64,000 nucleotides of DNA from Dendrophyllia cribrosa (lineage: Eukaryota; Cnidaria; Anthozoa; Scleractinia; Dendrophylliidae), in assembly GCA_024195265.1 (NCBI GenBank), contig JAJLRJ010000006.1, positions 19,290,851 to 19,354,850 of the forward strand, given 5' to 3'. The position numbers and the translations under genes were made by a program. The notes under the pieces are model-generated. The model searched no databases, was not told the origin of the DNA, and saw nothing but the letters and a program-made list of their open reading frames with translations. Each line of letters begins with the position of its first letter. The stretch's first letter is position 1. Shown here piece after piece: positions 63,992-64,000 of the stretch.

Positions 63992-64000
63992 AAACAGCAT

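Overview
This is animal nuclear DNA. It is AT-rich, with many-exon genes, GT-AG introns and densely packed small DNA transposons. The protein matches (PSMA6, COG2, p31comet/MAD2L1BP, MOK) are standard metazoan housekeeping genes. The transposon mix (Tx1/L1-like and L2/CR1-like LINEs, a Crypton-like fragment, Mutator-like foldback elements, many MITEs) suggests an early-branching marine invertebrate, most likely an anthozoan cnidarian (coral or anemone). That taxon call is inference; no species-level evidence was available.

Gene layout, left to right. PSMA6 (proteasome alpha-6, minus strand) runs from 10788 off the left edge; four exons are visible and its introns are full of nested repeats. 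An intronless 571-residue coiled-coil gene of unknown function (minus) lies at 14353-16068. COG2 (Golgi tethering complex subunit, minus) occupies 20114-42196; I could assemble all 17 coding exons by hand into a complete 731-residue frame. MAD2L1BP/p31comet (plus, one coding exon) lies at 42386-43126, head to head with COG2 across 189 bp, probably a shared promoter. MOK kinase (minus) occupies 55697 to the right edge; eight 3' exons are visible, covering the C-terminal half of the kinase domain and the tail. The genes belong to unrelated pathways (protein degradation, Golgi traffic, spindle checkpoint silencing, cilia-associated MAPK-like kinase), so no operon-like logic is expected apart from the divergent promoter.

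Between and inside the genes lie nested mobile elements. The clearest are: a Mutator-like foldback element at 1055-2216 with a 9-bp target duplication, inserted in a minisatellite and carrying a second MITE in one arm; a second element of the same design at 17951-18638; a Harbinger-like element at 12232-14197 enclosing a 5'-truncated LINE; a 4.7-kb composite at 5675-10417 with clustered ATCGAT motifs; a hAT-like element at 36390-37810 with a 5-bp duplication; and a deeply nested stack at 46217-51259. A minisatellite at 33354-34165 is built from the 5' end and splice acceptor of COG2 exon 5, which I regard as the most unusual gene-linked structure. Perfect (CATA)n and (GATA)n arrays and several poly-G/C runs are also present.

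All calls come from reading the sequence. Protein identities rest on recognising conserved families, and exon borders were checked for reading phase and splice consensus by hand.
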